NCBI RefSeq assembly: GCF_910592395.1
Contig: NC_088309.1
Coordinates: 25,920,599 to 25,980,598 of the forward strand
Direction of reading: 5' to 3'
Origin: Lineus longissimus
Taxonomy: Eukaryota; Nemertea; Pilidiophora; Heteronemertea; Lineidae
Length of the DNA stretch: 60,000 bases
A program made the position numbers and the translations under genes. The notes beneath the pieces are model-generated. The model saw only the letters and a list, made by a program, of their open reading frames with translations. It ran no database searches and had not been told where the DNA came from. Shown here in pieces: positions 12,023 to 22,684 of the stretch (positions are counted from its first letter, which is position 1; the number at the start of each line of letters is the position of its first letter).

Positions 12023-13328
12023 ACAAGGCAGAAACGGAGAGGACAGCTGAGTTCATCAGGCCAACAGGGCTGACTATCCAAGGAGTGAACACGAAGAAGA
12101 AGAGATGAAGTTCTCCTATTATAACTCAATATTCGCAAAACTGGCATTAAATAACTTTCTTGCAATGGCATTTTCAATTCTCACTGCGCAAAGTTTTGCG
12201 GACATGATGAGCAGAGGATAAAAAAATTGTGTTTTCCTCAAGCAGGTTCAATAATTCAACTAAATTCAAGTTGACAAAGTTGATTGACTTCTTTCGTATG
12301 AACCGATCCCACTCAGCACGACAGCACGAAAAAACAACAGATCCAATTTCATGTTCATACAAATCAACCAAGCCAACCACCTATCATTTCAACATCAGGA
12401 ATCGTTCGTGATATGATAATAATTTTAAGATGAATCATCACGGTAAACACGAGGCAGGTTGGTAAACTTGAACACCACCCGCCATCACCATCGCTATTTT
12501 GCCATACCATCATTCATTGTCATTGTCAACAATATTTAGCAATAAGTTGTATCGAAAATAAGGCCCGTAATGTACGCTTTTGTGTTTACCCAGAGGACTG
12601 AGATTAATGGTTGATAAATACAACTAACTGAAAGCATTTCAAATAGCCAATACCGTCGAGAGAAAAAGACACACAACACTAAAAATGGATGCCTGTTTAT
12701 ATCTGACTGCATTAGCGTCACTATAGCCTAGTGCCTTGGTAGTTGGCTCAGACCCCTCGAGATTTTTTCGACAGGGCCAGTTTTAAACGGTCCCATTTAC
12801 TACAATTCCGCGGGACTATATCAACTTGACTACCATGTCTGGACAGTGTCGTCTGGTGTGAAAAAGACTCGTTCACCCAAAAACTACGACGTACCCAATT
12901 TCTGGTAGCCTACACCTCAAATGCGTAAGTTTAATTTTGCAAAGGAGTGTATTACTAGCCTCTAATTACTTAAAAGTTGCTTTAAGCACTCGTTCTTTCG
13001 TTTAATTCCGATTCGGATGTCCTTTGGCCAATGACAATGACAAATGCCTGATTGTTATCTGATTCTTCCTACTTCACATTATCAAGGCCTTTAGCGTCAA
13101 TATCTAAACTTAGGGGTTTTAGCGGAATGATGAAAGAGAGGGATATCGACTGCAGCCTATTATTGATGATTTAAGTGTTGTGGAACTTCAGGGGCAAAAT
13201 GAAATGCTTATAAAATATCGGATTTCATATATCTATGAAGTGTGCACTACACAAGAAGGCATTTGACACCACTCTGAGGTGTTAGGATTGAAGCTTTGGA
13301 CTTAGAAAAGAAGACATGCGGCACCCTC
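12023..13328. other. No gene seen
   Basis: No gene, RNA gene or repeat recognised. Short overlapping frames on both strands only. Confidence 0.4.
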
Positions 13329-13343
13329 TTTCTCTCTCTCTCT
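13329..13343. repeat. (TC)n microsatellite
   Basis: A pure TC run of about seven copies, preceded by a TTT-rich tract. Confidence 0.7.
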
Positions 13344-13800
13344 GATGAAGTAGTTTTCCTTTGCACGAGTGAAGGGATAGACTATGTTGATATTTACTTA
13401 CCCGTTCTGTTGATGTTATCCTATCTTCACTACCTTGATATCCACGACCGAATATGTGAACTTTCTGCAATTAAAAAAAAGAAAGTTGAGTTCCTAAGAA
13501 ACGGGTATTTTATGTCCATTGCTGGTTCCTACATTATGTGAAGACGGTCATTTCGGATACTAATACTCAGCCTGCCCTGAATGGACTACAGCCAAGCGAT
13601 TCTGGATGTAATCCAAGTCAGACTAAAATAGTAACGTGCAAATATTATCATGATTGGTAGATGTAAACAAGAAAGAACATTTAACAGCATCAGCTGCATG
13701 GATCTATAATGAGCAAGTATCATTTTTCATACTTGTTCCGACTTCTAAACGTTTTTTCCGACTTTTTTCCTGATTTATCCGACAAAAATCCCGACTTCTT
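13344..13800. other. No gene seen; CCGAC words appear from 13738
   Basis: Unremarkable until about 13738, where CCGAC words begin to recur in a T-rich context (CCGACTTCTAAACG, CCGACTTTTTTCC, CCGACAAAAATC). These may be worn outer units of the repeat that is clearer from 13801. Confidence 0.4.
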
Positions 13801-13878
13801 CCGACATTTTCTGGCTGGCGAGTCATCGCCGACATTTTGCTATCGAGTCACCGCCGACAATTTCCTGGCAAGTCATCG
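13801..13878. repeat. CCGAC-led tandem repeat, three copies
   Basis: Three adjacent units of 28, 25 and 25 bp (13801-13828, 13829-13853, 13854-13878) each start CCGACA.TTT and end in GTCATCG or GTCACCG. CCGAC-led words upstream from 13738 look like decayed outer units, suggesting a longer and older array. Confidence 0.65.
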
Positions 13879-16057
13879 CTTTTGCAAACGATTGAAAGAT
13901 TCCATGGCTTCTCTTGACAAAGGCTATATTGGCCAGACACTGCTTTTAAAGTAATTGAGAAGGTCATCCGACCATGCAAGGCCATTAGCTTCCTTGGGTA
14001 CATCAAGAGTTCTATGATAACATTGCCATAGAACTCGTTGGTACATGTATAGATTCAAGAGTTTCCGATCGGTTGAGCCACATACAGATACCGAAGACAG
14101 ATTTGTCTTGAAGTGCAGCCTCTTTGGAAATAATGAGAAACACATTGCGGCTTGGTGTACATCTTTTACGCGGGTTGGGTAAAGGAGGCCAAGATAGTTA
14201 CATAGGTTACCTTCATTCAGGTCATGTCTAAGCCCAATTTGTTGTTAAGAGAGGGGCCAATCAGGCTGACAACTGCCAATTCAGGTTAGAATCTCACGCG
14301 CTCAGTCTGTAGATTTGGCCTCATCTGTCAAAGCCAGGCTGATGGAATTTACGTGATCGGTCCCCAGAGACTGATAGTGTCTGGTCTGAACATAACAGGA
14401 AGCTGCACAAGTTAAAAGAGGAGTCATGGCTTAGTTTCAAGGAGAGAGGCGCCTATGACATCCGTAGGAAGATGACGCGATCATCTTTCTAAAGTAGTCT
14501 TTATGAAAGAATGGCCGGATTTCTTCCAGCGATCGATAACAACGCAGCCAAGGTAAGAATTATGTTGTTTTTTTCCATTGATAAACAATTTTCCAGGTCA
14601 TTCAATTTGTATGAAGGGAAGATGAGAAATGGGAGTTCGATTGTCCAATATATTGTGCGATCTTACTGAATAGTCCCTTGTCACAGGCAGGGCGATCCAT
14701 TCCTGTTACCATATTCAGCAAAATATATAGGTTTTACCAAAAGAGTCACGGTAGAGTCCATCGAAATGTCGCTACTAATAGATTGAAAGGTGACAGAAAC
14801 CAAGCGATCATGATATAAGAGGCATTTTCACATATAACTTCTTGAAAGAACTGATCCATCAGCTCCGTGAAGTCGAAATCGAGTGGGCGCTGACTCCCGA
14901 CCAATCTCAATGGACCATTGAAAGCTTCAATGAGTCTTCGCAATGGAATTCGGTCCGATAAACCTGTCTTAAATAAGTAGGCTATATCTGATACGGCAAG
15001 ATACCAAGTCCCAGATCTGGATCACTCTAAGGAATCCTTAGAATATTTCGTTCAGCGCATTTCTATGCATTTCTTTAGTCACCTGGCAAATTCTTTTTAC
15101 ACCAACGCCTGGATTTTTACCACAACGACGTGTTGACAAGAATGGAATATTGCGTCGCCTCGATATTAGAATGGTGTCATGGATTGACACTAATCAAATA
15201 ACGAATTGCTAAAAGTCCACATCTCGCCTTCGGTAAACTAATAAGAATATAGATTGATTTATCATGACATAATGCAGCGTTGATTTTCGAAAGAAATCAT
15301 CTTTTGTCAGAAATAACAGACCCCTTGTTTTCAATGCTAACCTATTGGTACTGAAGGTGTTGAGGCGATGCACGAGATCACATCGATACAAATAATTTAA
15401 ACGAATATTTTGTGCGTAACAGCCAGCCGAAACATATGGCTTCCTCAATATAGCTTGATACGCACATTCTAAGGCTGCTGTATATTATACATCAGGACAT
15501 GGAAGAGAGTGCGAACACATCTTCTGATGAACCGAAAATCACCCTCAAGTATATCCACCCATATACAGCAGGGTGTCCTTACAGCAAAAGCTCCCAGATT
15601 CCCTTATCTACAACCAGACCCGCCAGGGAAGAGCAAACAAGCCATCATGCCCGCACTTGGGAAACCAACCACACTCGTCTCAAATTCGCCCAACACCCTG
15701 TTAACCAACTCGACTGTACTTCGACTATCTCTGTTTCAGCTGATAGATTCTTCAATAAAACATTACCATATATGAAATCGACAGAGAACTCATCTAAACA
15801 TATAGCTACAAAATTCTCACTGTGTTCTGAGAAGGATGTACATGTACTTGTTCTTCTCCGGCTATCGGCTTGACCAATATATAAAGTACAGACAAGCCAA
15901 TTTGAACATACGACGTCCTGTCAAAACAATATGTTTGATAGCTTTTATTGAAAAGAGGATCAGTCCATTAGCGGTTCGATAATCGGTGTCCACTTGGGAA
16001 TATAGAACCGGCATGCTTTTAGCTTACCACAGCTTCACTATGCATGTAAATAATAAA
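13879..16057. other. Gene-free stretch with one donor-like site
   Basis: No gene recognised. A plus-strand frame before 14550 reads like protein (KLHKLKEESWLSFKERGAY) but contains a stop before reaching a good splice-donor match, CCAAG|GTAAGA, at about 14549-14554. The minus frame 14746-14943 and the plus frame 15499-15873 also look protein-like but match no family I know. Listed for re-examination only. Confidence 0.25.
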
Positions 16058-16216
16058 CAGTGGAACCCCAGTCGGCGACCACCCTGCTATGACGACCAAG
16101 AATCGCCGGTCCCGAATGGTTTCCTCTCTTATTACCATTATAAGGCCCCCGGTAACACGACCACCCCGCTACCCAGACCACGACCACTGGATTTGGCGGT
16201 CCTAATGACCAAATAC
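16058..16216. mobile_element. Truncated second copy of the CAGTGGAAC MITE
   Basis: It begins CAGTGGAACCCC and follows the left two-thirds of the element at 6851-7085 in the same orientation at about 90% identity by eye. Shared blocks include CCCGAATGGTTTCCTCTCT and GGCCCCCGGTAACACGACCA. It stops at about 16216, so the right inverted terminus is missing and the left end is not flanked by TA. This is a 3'-truncated or deleted insertion. The frame 15986-16225 crosses it and is not a gene. Confidence 0.85.
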
Positions 16217-16564
16217 ATTTTGTGAGAGAAAATTATCGTTTTTTGACAACACCGTATATTGTAGCTTTCTCCAGGGCCAGGGCTGGTGTGAATACAATAA
16301 CGGTTGGAAGTATGGTCAGTGTGTGAAACATGGAACCTTGTATCATCAATATTACCGGCCTAATAACCCTATTGGATTATTGCCGGAGATAATGGAGTCC
16401 ACTATTGGCTACTGTCCACCTTTGATACTCACGTGCGAGGGACCACGGCTCTTAACCGACAGAACCTCATTAACCTAATCTAATATTGAGGCATAAACGT
16501 GTTGTGAAGAGACAGGAATTTCAGTTCCTTGAAAGCCACGCATGTTCATCACGGAATAAAAAAT
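16217..16564. other. No gene seen
   Basis: Short unique spacer between the truncated MITE and the SINE head; nothing recognised. Confidence 0.4.
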
Positions 16565-16642
16565 TGGGTTCTCTCTGGGATCGAACCCGGGCCCTCTTCC
16601 GTGAAAGCCAACAACGTTAACCACTTGGCTCTGAGGCTCCTT
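16565..16642 (-). mobile_element. tRNA-derived SINE head (pol III A and B boxes)
   Basis: Read on the minus strand, the segment carries an A-box-like GAGCCAAGTGGTTAAC followed about 30 nt later by a perfect-looking B box, GGTTCGATCCC (plus coordinates 16577-16588). That order and spacing are those of a tRNA promoter. It is not a functional tRNA: the 5' end GGAGCC has no matching acceptor arm at the 3' end, and no proper D or anticodon arm can be drawn. It therefore fits the 5' head of a tRNA-derived SINE. The body should lie below 16565; I could not define its end, tail or target duplication. Confidence 0.7.
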
Positions 16643-19600
16643 GTTGTCCTGATATATTTTCCATCAGCCTCGTTTTCGCGAATGTTTTTGAAATAGACAA
16701 AAGTGGCTCTTTACAACCTTGATGCAATAGCACCTTCAATATTGGCACATCCAATGCCACTCGTGATGAACCAATTAGACAATCACCCATTAAACAAGAA
16801 ATGATTGAATTGCTATTTACAGCATTAACCTACATGTAAAATCAATTACCCCATATTTTTATATAAAGGAATAGAAAACTAATTATATCATTGAGATGCG
16901 GAATTGGAATGTTATTGATGGAGTTGGTAAATGTAGAGTAGATGATGGAAGAAGGTTATGCATTTGAAAGAGAAAAGTGTGTTACGTGTTACGGTGCGCT
17001 GTTCTCGTACTAAAGGCAGAGGCTATTTGAGAGATTGCATTTACTTCCCTGTGTAATGTGACTCGGACGTCAACGTTGGCCGCATCAAATCCTTGATCTC
17101 CATTGGTGGTGTCTTGGCGAATCTTCCTGAAGTAATGAATCCAATTTGCAAGCATTACAAATGTCACGTTTCGGCAAAGTTGGCGCAGGGATACATCTTA
17201 AGGTATCACCATTTCTTACAGAGGTTACTCAAACACGTCATGACAGAAAACAAATAATTCCAATCATCCAAAGCAGTGTCGCATTTCCTGATTTTGCCTT
17301 TCACCACTGAAACCTCGGCCAGCTTAGAGGTATCTAATACAGTTCTGACGATGTAGGCAATCCCAGCCTCGGATATCAGCCTGTCACTCTGTTCGCATAT
17401 CTGCCTTTTAGATTGTGCCACGTTTCGACAGAGCAGGATCGATCTCGTCTGAGATAATCAAGAGAGATCTTTTGAGAGATAGAGCGGATTGTCATCCTGA
17501 TCAATAGCTTTCGAAGTGTTTACGTGAAATAGGGCATGATGAGAATCAAATGAGAGAAAATAGACCTGGCAAGATGATGAATAGTTTAAATTTAACGCCA
17601 AACTTTTATCACTGTAACGGCCATTTTACATCTTTTGAAACTTAAGTCTTTTTAACCACAGTTTAAATTTTCCCTCCATGTTTAACTTTTCTTTTCCTGG
17701 TACCAAGTTTGGATTAACCTTTATTTGCTCGGACCCAGGTTACTTGAGCCCTCGTTTTGGGAAGGAAGACCCCTTCCTGAACTCTATCTGGTTTTAGTTT
17801 CTTTCTTTTCATACATGTTTTCAAGTCTTTCTTTCTGTGAGGAGCAGTCTTGTTATGGCCCTCTAACGTTTTGCCAAGTTTACCCAATGTATATAGATCC
17901 TATTGAACCCTATAGTTGTACTGGTTGTATTATAGTTATTTCAGAAGGAAGGATTTTCTAGTGTCTTGCCTGCTCATTGTGACATGTGGGTCCTCCATGT
18001 GCAATATTGCCATTATGTAATAGGTCAACTGGGTGAGCCCTGAAGGATTGTCCTTGTTTGTTATGCAGATTTGAGTTTCCTTTTGTTAAAACCAGTCGGG
18101 TGATATTTATTTACATGTTGTAGGGAATTTATGTCCTTCAGTAAAATGTTTCTTTGTGCTATTATATTTGTAAACGATGGATCATATCAGTCATTTGACA
18201 TCGTCGATAGATATGTCATAACTCGACTGGTACAAATACTTCGATCGTGGCTCATTACTGCGGACAGTAGTATCAAATTAATGCTCATTCACTCAATATG
18301 TCGTTGCCGTACACACTGACTGATAGAGACACTAAGCAGGTCGCACTGCCACAATCAGGAACACAGTCACAACTTTAACTCACCATCAATAATTTACTGT
18401 TGACGTGACTGAAAATGGACCGGAGCATTGATTTGATATATCGAGACAGGAGAGTTATTAGAATGCCAACTCTGAAGTTGGGATCGGACATGATTATAGG
18501 CGACCTGACTGGTGACCGGATGATATTGGCAATGACGGCTTAAGCAGCGGTGGATGACTAGGTGGCCTAATGTAGTAATTAACGTATAATCACATGAGGA
18601 CCAACAGCGAAAAGCTAGTAGGTTTGATGGTCATTACAGGCGTCTTAGCAATGACAGCTGATCAAACTGATGTTCTCACTGATTGTCCGATTAACCCTAC
18701 CAGTCTTACTCTTACTGTGTGTCGAAATGATGTGTTTTTTTTGTGGAAATACCAAAGCATTTAATGCACAGACGAACACACTAAAGAAACGGAAGCATTG
18801 TTGATAATGTGATATTGTGAACGCACTGCGTATATCAGTGTAACTCGTGTCAGTAGTCACCACAATTGCATCATGGTACTAAGTGTATATTAAACATCAA
18901 TACACAAAGACCCGTTGGGCATTTTCATTCGTTTTTACGTGATACATAATGGGAAACAATTAACCAAAAACATCCGCAAGCAAAAGCTCTTAATTATTGG
19001 TCGATAGTCAGTCCAGCCAGCACATCAGGCAATCTCCATGGTGTAAATACATGTAACACTTTCATATCATATTCAGATGTAGACAATCTGGAATAGACAT
19101 TCTTCATTTTTCAAAAAAAAAGTAATCACAAGTTGGTAATGTTCATAAAAATACCAGAACCAATTCATTAATCTTTTTCTTACATATAAATGGAAGGTGA
19201 AAAACACCCGACAGTATTGAGTTGAATTGAATGTACCGCTTGCGGCTACAAATACAATGCTGCTATTATCGAGGTGCTTACTTCAGAAAAACGTAGCTGG
19301 ATTACGCCTAGAATTAAATAATTATTCAACAGACGATGTTGGGGTCATATTTCTCTATATTCCCTCGAAGCAGGAAATGAACTTTAAAAAGCAGGTCGAT
19401 TTTTTTCTATGATGTAATTATAGCAATGAATGTCTTGGTGCAATCGAAAGGAAGAGGAATGTCTTATTGTCTGAGGCAACGGCATATGAATAGAGACCAT
19501 CCACGGTTCCAGTTGGTTTTTAGCTGTCGCAGCATATTTCTGAATAACCATATCCAGTTCAACGATACATGTTTAAAGTTTTGTTTGGGCTCCCGAACAA

Positions 19601-20347
19601 ACGATATTTATATAAATATTGAAAACCACGTTCTCAAACGACCCCGAAGTCAGCTTGCATGTATATGGAAGCTGACACTCAAATATAAACTACACTGAGT
19701 ATAATTCCATTTGGAAGCTCATAGGCGGAGATAGAGGACGTAGATTAGGAGCCTATCCGTAAGTGCTCGTCACCCATAGATAAATAGTTTTTAAACATCT
19801 CCTCGTCCCAAAAGTAAGCCGACATATTAAGTTTATCTAAATACACGAAATCATACTTTTGATAAGTACAGTACATGTCGATCGCCCATTGCTTATATCA
19901 ATACTCTTATCAGAGGTGCTTCAAAGCAAGTACACAACCCAACTAACCTATCTAAAAGCTTTTTTCTAATATACCCAAACCAATGAAACCCAAGTTCCAG
20001 CGTCAACAAAGAGAGTCTTCAGATATTTGAAGTAGATGAATGTTAAATGGAAAACATAGTAACCTGAGCAAGCCAGGTAAATAATGTTAAGTTAATTTAG
20101 ATTCCTTTATAGATCATGTACACCAACTGATCGCGCTGTATTAGATGGCGGTAAAACCGATGCTGGGTTACCACTGCCCAGCGAACACGAGTGCATCGGT
20201 TCTCGACCCGAATAGAAATAATAAACAATTGAATTACTAAATACAGAAACAAAGGAAATGTAACGCTCGGTTATGATAAAGATTCCTCGACTTCATTTGT
20301 TCTTGTTTCCAATTACAATGTCTTGATCTGTGACGATGGCAGAAGAA
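16643..20347. other. Long gene-free stretch
   Basis: No gene recognised. Minus-strand frames 17421-17206 and 17167-16982 lie end to end and read like protein (RLISEAGIAYIVRTVLDTSK; REVNAISQIASAF). They are in different frames with stops between, and match no family I know. No RNA gene or long repeat seen. Confidence 0.35.
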
Positions 20348-20349
20348 TA

Positions 20350-20530
20350 CAGTGTAAGCAGTAAAAAAATCATTTTTGCGGATTTTGCCAAAAAAATGCA
20401 AAAAAAACATCTTTTGATTTGAAGAAGCTAAAAGAATATTTGTAATCCGTCAAAATAAAAATCGCGATTTTTTTAAACAAATTTTCGCGAATAAAAGAAC
20501 AAAACCGGCGCGAAAATTTAGTAGTTACAG
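20350..20530. mobile_element. AT-rich MITE candidate
   Basis: The left end TACAGTGTAAGCAGTAAA (from 20348) resembles the inverse of the right end, TACTGTAACTACTAAA (to 20532), and both ends abut TA. The interior is strongly A- and T-tracted with TTCGCG/CGCGAA words. It contains a perfect 16-bp palindrome AAAAATCGCGATTTTT at 20457-20472. There is no coding capacity. The ends match only about 11 in 15 and there is no second copy in the window, so this is tentative. Confidence 0.4.
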
Positions 20531-20532
20531 TA

Positions 20533-21375
20533 TATCACAGGAGAGATGTTAAAAATATAAATAATAGAAAAAATTATATTTGTAAAATCTGTCATATAGG
20601 ATTGTCTCGCAATGTTATTACAGTAAGAAGAATCTTAGTGAAAGCTCGTAATGTCTTTAGCGTCGGCCATTCCAAAGCATTAAGCTGGATGTTAAACAGG
20701 CTTAACCTACATAACTGTGAAAGAAAGACATTGTATAGTTTACAATAACAATTCTCTGTTTATGCATGCATCAATTACCAACCTGTATATTACCATTACA
20801 TCCGGCACACCCATTCGAAATGAATGTCCTTGACATGTACAACTATAATAATTCTTCCGGCTTCATCTCAAACATCGGCAAGCATTACATATGAAAAAAA
20901 ACACCTTTCATTTGAACGAGGGAAGCATCAGTATTTGTAAATAGCACACCGCCTAACAAGAAAGCTCATTCAATGAGCCACTTGTCGATATTCAGCTTTA
21001 TGGAAGCTACTTGAACCGATTTCATCATGACCTTAGACCATTACAGGAGATTGTAAATCACTTGAATGCCTGTATTCTTATCACAGAACTATAGCCGTGT
21101 CTTCATAAACCTTCGGGAGAAATTACGGTAAATATTTACAGTCGATGTAAAATGTTGGAAACCGCTGGATGCATGGCGGGTTTCACATGCCAAGCTACAA
21201 GAAGGAGGAGTTTAGTAATTCAGTTACCTCCTATGTCCCATAGCCACAAGAAAATAAAGCGGGAGTATGTTCATCATGTTCTGGTATTTTTCGAATTTCT
21301 CTTATTCCTTAAGGCAGAATTCAAGAAAATTCAATTTAACCATTTGATCAACTCTGCTAGGCGAACAACTGGTGG
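20533..21375. other. No gene seen
   Basis: Nothing recognisable apart from a 75-codon plus frame at 21152-21379 with no family signature. Confidence 0.35.
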
Positions 21376-21648
21376 CTAGCAACTTGGAGCAACTTGGTGT
21401 AATTGCAAAATCAATCGCCAAAAAATGTCATCAAATTCGTGACCAAAGCAATGTTTCAATACGATATTGTAGCTTTCTAGTATCAGGTGTCTCTTTAAAA
21501 CAGCTGTTAACGATATTTTCATATCTGGCTTATTCTTACCCGGGGTCTTACTAACTGCTGTGACGATAGCTCTCAATTCGAAAGTAAAATCCGAACACAC
21601 TTCTTCTGCCGACATTAGCCTTCCATCATTATCTGCTTTTTGCACCAC
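21376..21648 (-). CDS. Unrecognised 90-aa frame, possible exon or pseudogene fragment
   Basis: The frame has balanced composition and reads like a real protein, including VQKADNDGRLMSAEEVCSDF near the start and HEFDDIFWRLILQLHQVAPS at the end. The first segment resembles an EF-hand loop (D-N-D-G-x-L with the final E), but the first ligand position is Lys, so calcium binding would be unlikely. An open plus-strand frame covers much of the same DNA, and a plus-strand reading with a TACTAAC branch-like sequence at 21544-21552 is equally arguable. I do not recognise the family. It may be chance, an exon, or a decayed element protein. Confidence 0.2.
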   Translation of the reverse strand: MVQKADNDGRLMSAEEVCSDFTFELRAIVTAVSKTPGKNKPDMKISLTAVLKRHLILESYNIVLKHCFGHEFDDIFWRLILQLHQVAPSC

Positions 21649-21795
21649 CAGGGAATCGTATCAGAGCATTACTAAAATAATGATAAGTGCTTTTGGCAAA
21701 CATGTTACTTTTACATCAATGTTAGAAAACAAAGATGGCAAGATTGGTTTCAGAGATTCTACAGGTAGGGCGTGATTTCAAGATGTTGATCTCCC

Positions 21796-22684
21796 ATGTT
21801 CGAAGAGTTTAACGCAGAGCAGAATGAAGGTTTCTCACTTGTGATACATAAATATGCGACAGAAATGTGTTCCTTGGCCAAATGCCAGTATAGAATGCAG
21901 AAATATACGAATATCTTTATGGAGCTTTTGATGACTTCACTATCGGGCAATAAAAGTACATATCATAATTATTCATCTCTACAGAGCAGACTATCTCTTC
22001 TCTCTATTGAGTAAGAAGTTCAAACGATCTCTGCATGTATTATAAATAAAACATTAGGTTACAATCTAGTATTCACGAAACTTGAAACCAAAAAAGCTAG
22101 TAAAGGATAGGTTTGTTTTCATCCTACCTGATGGCGCAGAAATAAGTTTTTTGGCCGACTGCATGGATAAACTGTCGTGGCAAACCATTATTGAAAGCTG
22201 AATAAAAGTAGTCTTGACACACCTGCGGGGCTGGAATTAATGTAACACTGATCTTTCTTCACTCAATTTGCCATGTTACAGATACTCCTAATTAGGTAGA
22301 TGAGCCAAGCCTGAAGAATCCCATGGCAATATGATCAAGAATAGAACGAAACCTGTCAATACTATCAACACAAAACTGATCTTTCATACTCACAATACCA
22401 AAATCGATCGTTCTGACAACCCAATCATTTTATTTCATTCAGTCTTGGCCAACAAGGACATTATCGAACGCGCTGAACCATTTGGATTGATTTCTCATCG
22501 TCCAATCAATTTCTCGCAGCTATCACCAGCTGAACTGCCCAAGGATATTGATGCCACAGAATTGCAAATATTATCCGAAGTGATTGATTGCAGCACATCT
22601 GCGCAGCCAGCTGTACTCAGCAATTCGTTGAAAACATTACATCATATGGCGGAACTTTACGCAACAATTACGCCTACTGACTAA
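21796..22684 (+). CDS. Unrecognised broken plus-strand frames
   Basis: The frame 21796-22014 ends beside a good donor match, TTGA|GTAAGA (22007-22016). A second frame near 22103-22201 reads KDRFVFILPDGAEISFLADC then MDKLSWQTIIES and stops; it is faintly like the C-terminal strand and Trp-bearing helix of a PH domain. The third frame, 22331-22684 (117 codons, starting at ATG), ends LKTLHHMAELYATITPTD. The second and third share a frame but are split by stops. The whole could be exons with short introns, a pseudogene, or chance. The PH resemblance rests on a few residues and is weak. Confidence 0.18.

Noticed and set aside
15986-16225. 79-codon Pro/Arg-rich frame
   Set aside because: Most of it is the truncated MITE copy; the intact copy's frame at 6780-7010 arises in the same way.
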